Source: Lachnoclostridium sp. UBA1241 (lineage in GTDB: Bacteria > Bacillota > Clostridia > Lachnospirales > Lachnospiraceae). From it: DNA of 6,850 nt. The notes under the pieces are model-generated. The model was not told where the DNA came from. It searched no databases and saw nothing but the letters and a program-made list of their open reading frames with translations. The position numbers and the translations under genes were made by a program. Below, piece after piece: positions 4,155-6,850 of the stretch. Numbering within the stretch: the first letter of the stretch is position 1; each line of letters starts with the position of its first letter. The stretch lies in the NCBI GenBank assembly GCA_002308955.1, contig DBWJ01000033.1, positions 1 through 6,850 on the forward strand, given 5' to 3'.

Positions 4155-5924
4155 ATGAAATGGTCGAAGTACATTAAGCCTTATCTGGCTTTCTTCATCT
4201 TAGGACCGCTTTGCATGATTGTGGAAGTAATCGGCGAAGTCATCATGCCGAAGCTTCTCGCAGTCGTGATCAACAACGCGAACCGGGGTGAATTGACGAC
4301 CGGGACAAGCCTCGGAATCATGGGACTTATGATTCTGACGGCACTCGTTATGATGGCAGGAGGCATCGGCGGCGCGTATTACGCATCGAAGGCCTCGGTC
4401 AGCTTCGCAGCGGATCTTCGTGAGGATCTGTACCGCAGAATCCAGCAGTATTCGTTCGCGAACATCGATAAGTTCTCTACCGGTTCCCTGGTAACGCGTC
4501 TTACCAACGACGTTACGCAGGTGCAGAACTTCATCGCGATGGTGCTTCGTATGGCGCTCCGCGCGCCGGGTATGATGATAGCGGCTCTGGTGATGGCAAT
4601 TCTACTGAATCCGCCGCTTTCCGTCGTATTTGCCGTATCCATCCCGACCATGCTGGCAGCAGTCGGCGGCATTATCTTCACCGGCTTCCCGCGTTTCGGA
4701 CGCGTTCAGAAGAAGGTGGACGATTTGAACTCCACGGTTCAGGAAAATGTGACGAACGTCCGCGTTGTCAAGAGCTTCGTCCGTGAGGATTTTGAGATTA
4801 AGAAATTCCGCGAAGCGAACGGAAATTTGAAGAAGGCCGGAATCTCCGCCGCAAAGGTTATGATTTTCATGTCTCCGGTCATGACGCTTTTCATGAACGG
4901 AACGATTATTGCCGTTATCCTGATCGGCGGACCGATGGTGCTTGACGGAAGAATGGAAATCGGTGACCTTTCCGCGTTCCTTACATACGTAACGCAGATT
5001 CTTTCCTCGCTCGTTATGGTTACGTTCCTTCTGATGTTCAGCTCCCGTGCGCTTGCATCCGCAAAGCGTATCCGCGAGGTCATGGATGAGAAGCTTGACC
5101 TGACGGATGAAAATGCGAAACATAAAGACCTCACCGTTCAGAACGGCGAGATTACCTTTAAGAATGTTTCCTTCCGTTATTATAAGAACAGCGAAGAGAA
5201 AGTATTAAACAATATCAATCTGAATATCCCCGCCGGTTCGACGGTCGGCATCATCGGCTCCACGGGCTGCGGCAAGACGACACTCGTTTCGATGATTCCG
5301 AGACTGTACGACTGCGACGAGGGTGAAGTGCTCGTCGACGGCGTAAATGTTAAGGATTATTCGTTATACAACCTGCGCGAGGGCGTTTCGATGGTTCTGC
5401 AGAAGAACACCCTCTTCTCCGGTACCGTTACCGAGAACCTGCAGTGGGGCGATGAGAATGCTTCCCCTGAAGAGATTAAGCGCATGGCCGAGTATGCGCA
5501 GGCCGACAAATTCGTTTCCTCCTTCAAGGACGGTTACGACACCTTAATCGAGCAGGGCGGAGCGAATGTGTCCGGCGGCCAGAAGCAGCGTCTCTGTATT
5601 GCAAGAGCGCTTCTTAAGAAGCCGAAGATCCTGATTCTCGACGATTCGACGAGCGCCGTTGATACGGCGACCGAGGCGCAGATCCGGAAAGCATTTTCCG
5701 AGAAGGAAGTGCCGATTATCGGCGAGTCCGATCCGTATACGGAGAACCTCAGAAGGGCAACCAAGCTGATCATCGCGCAGCGAATCAGCTCCGTGCAGGA
5801 TGCGGATACGATCATCGTTATGGACGACGGCGTGATCACGGGTATGGGTACGCATGACCAGTTGCTCCGGGACAATACGGAGTACCGTGAGATCTACGAG
5901 TCGCAGACGGGAAAGGGGGCGTGA
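4155..5924 (+). CDS. ABC exporter half-transporter with degenerate ATP site (heterodimer subunit 1)
   Basis: This 589-residue protein fuses a type-IV exporter membrane domain (about residues 1-310, six predicted helices) to an ATPase domain (about 330-585). Visible ATPase motifs are Walker A GSTGCGKT (368-375), Q-loop Gln416, signature VSGGQ (472-476), Walker B ILILDD (492-497), D-loop SAVD (500-503) and switch IIAQR (539-543). The catalytic Glu after Walker B is Asp497, and the switch His is Gln542. These substitutions mark the non-catalytic half of heterodimeric exporters such as TM287/288 and BmrCD, so it should pair with the next gene product. A segment of roughly 14 residues more than usual lies between the D-loop and the switch (about 519-535). 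The start has AAAGGAA some 9 nt upstream, adequate but not strong. The stop is 3 bp before the next ATG, indicating translational coupling. The role is most likely drug or lipid-like substrate efflux across the cytoplasmic membrane; the substrate is unknown. Confidence 0.95.
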   Translation: MKWSKYIKPYLAFFILGPLCMIVEVIGEVIMPKLLAVVINNANRGELTTGTSLGIMGLMILTALVMMAGGIGGAYYASKASVSFAADLREDLYRRIQQYSFANIDKFSTGSLVTRLTNDVTQVQNFIAMVLRMALRAPGMMIAALVMAILLNPPLSVVFAVSIPTMLAAVGGIIFTGFPRFGRVQKKVDDLNSTVQENVTNVRVVKSFVREDFEIKKFREANGNLKKAGISAAKVMIFMSPVMTLFMNGTIIAVILIGGPMVLDGRMEIGDLSAFLTYVTQILSSLVMVTFLLMFSSRALASAKRIREVMDEKLDLTDENAKHKDLTVQNGEITFKNVSFRYYKNSEEKVLNNINLNIPAGSTVGIIGSTGCGKTTLVSMIPRLYDCDEGEVLVDGVNVKDYSLYNLREGVSMVLQKNTLFSGTVTENLQWGDENASPEEIKRMAEYAQADKFVSSFKDGYDTLIEQGGANVSGGQKQRLCIARALLKKPKILILDDSTSAVDTATEAQIRKAFSEKEVPIIGESDPYTENLRRATKLIIAQRISSVQDADTIIVMDDGVITGMGTHDQLLRDNTEYREIYESQTGKGA

Positions 5925-5927
5925 GTT

Positions 5928-6850
5928 ATGGCAAGATCACTTGAACAGCTGCAGCAGCAGTATAACAGCATTGCCAAGAAGAACGCCTTCAAGCAGCGCC
6001 CGCAGGGCGGTCCCAGAGGCCGTGGAATGATGGGCGGCAAGCCGAAGAGCGCCAAGAAGACGATTGCCAGGCTTCTTACCTATATGCGCGGCTTCCGGCT
6101 CCGTTTCGCGCTTGTTCTTGTATGCATGCTTTTAACAACCGTGACAAGCCTTGTCGGCAGTTACTTTATGGCTCCGATCATCAATAAACTGACCGCCGCG
6201 GTCAACCCGAACTTTGCCCGCAACGGATCGTTCTTTGAGGGCGTTACGGACAACTGGGTAACCCGCCTCACGGAGACGTTCTTCCCGGGCGACGCGAAGG
6301 TTATGACCTACGTTTTGGTGGCACTGATCATGCTAGGACTGATCTACTGCGTCGGTGTCATCACGACCTACACGCAGGCCCGCCTGATGCTTTCCATCTC
6401 ACAGGGCATGATCGAGCGGATCCGTAACGATCTGTTCGCGAAGCTCCAGCGTCTGCCCGTACGGTTCTTCGATTCGCGGCAGACCGGTGAGATCATGTCC
6501 CGTTTCACGAACGATATCGATAACATCGATGTCATGATCAACAACTCCTTTACGCAGCTGGTTTCCGGCTTCGTTACGTTGATCGGAACGTTCGTCTTCA
6601 TGATCACGACGAGCTGGATCCTGACGCTTGTGACGGTGGCATTTATCCCCGTGCTCCTGTTCGGCGGACTGACCATCGGAAAGCTGAGCCGTAAGTATTA
6701 CGCCGCGCAGCAGAGCGCGCTCGGCGCCGTGAACGGTTACATCGAGGAGACGGTTACCGGCCAGAAGGTCGTAAAGGTATTCAACCACGAAGAGTGCTGT
6801 GTGGAAGAGTTCTCCGCGCTGAATGACGATATGCGCGACAAGCAGTTCAA
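5928..6850 (+). CDS. ABC exporter half-transporter (heterodimer subunit 2), N-terminal part; 3' end outside window
   Basis: The frame stays open for 307 complete codons to the window end and has no stop, so only the membrane domain is visible. AAAGGGGG (5912-5919) lies 8 nt before the ATG at 5928. An unusual basic, Gln/Gly/Arg-rich cytoplasmic tail (residues 1-45) comes first, then helices at about 57-85 and 125-150. The family-typical coupling region RLPVRFFDSRQTGEIMSRFTND follows at about 175-196, then helices at about 207-227 and 229-250, and a conserved cytoplasmic segment YIEETVTGQKVVKVFNHE (271-288). An external loop of about 40 residues separates the first two helices. By analogy with heterodimeric exporters, this subunit should carry the intact catalytic Glu and switch His, but its ATPase domain lies outside the window. 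It is separated from the first subunit gene by 3 bp. Confidence 0.93.
   Translation, partial: MARSLEQLQQQYNSIAKKNAFKQRPQGGPRGRGMMGGKPKSAKKTIARLLTYMRGFRLRFALVLVCMLLTTVTSLVGSYFMAPIINKLTAAVNPNFARNGSFFEGVTDNWVTRLTETFFPGDAKVMTYVLVALIMLGLIYCVGVITTYTQARLMLSISQGMIERIRNDLFAKLQRLPVRFFDSRQTGEIMSRFTNDIDNIDVMINNSFTQLVSGFVTLIGTFVFMITTSWILTLVTVAFIPVLLFGGLTIGKLSRKYYAAQQSALGAVNGYIEETVTGQKVVKVFNHEECCVEEFSALNDDMRDKQF

Noticed and set aside
4602..5134. Long open reading frames on the minus strand opposite the first ABC gene
   Set aside because: They are opposite a clearly conserved ABC transporter domain, lack convincing ribosome binding sites and encode His/Arg/Asn-rich text typical of antisense shadows.

Overview
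The window looks like a chromosomal segment of a Gram-positive Firmicute, most likely a Clostridia/Lachnospiraceae-type bacterium. This is a judgement from protein style, strong AGGAGG-type ribosome binding sites, sigma-A-like promoters and moderately high GC; no marker gene fixes the taxon. It holds six protein genes, two of them cut by the window edges. There is no RNA gene, IS element, prophage or CRISPR array.

Left part (1-1292): the C-terminal 280 codons of a GH77 4-alpha-glucanotransferase (malQ) converge, with an 11-bp gap, on a minus-strand gene for a small three-helix membrane protein of unknown function. Region 1293-1411 is a compact divergent control region. It has an extended -10 promoter for the membrane protein, a sigma-A-like promoter for the next gene, and an 8-bp inverted repeat lying over both.

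Middle part (1412-3531): an ECF-type sigma factor is followed 44 bp downstream by a single-pass membrane protein. That protein has a short charged cytoplasmic N-terminus, one transmembrane helix, a low-complexity linker and a complete family-1 (sugar-type) extracellular solute-binding domain. The arrangement parallels sigma/anti-sigma pairs in which the anti-sigma carries an extracellular ligand-binding domain, such as the RsgI proteins of cellulolytic clostridia. Here the sensor would be a solute-binding protein fused to the membrane rather than a carbohydrate-binding module. No permease genes accompany it. This is the most interesting part of the window.

Right part (3532-6850): a strong promoter overlaps two tandem copies of the palindrome TTAACGCGTTAA, which together also form a perfect 14-bp stem followed by a T-run. 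The element can therefore act both as the operator of the following MarR-family regulator and as the terminator of the upstream sigma operon. The MarR gene leads a probable operon with two ABC exporter half-transporters, the second cut by the window end. The first has a degenerate ATP site (Asp for the catalytic Glu, Gln for the switch His), as expected for the non-catalytic half of a heterodimeric multidrug-type exporter. The likely logic is a MarR-repressed efflux pump.
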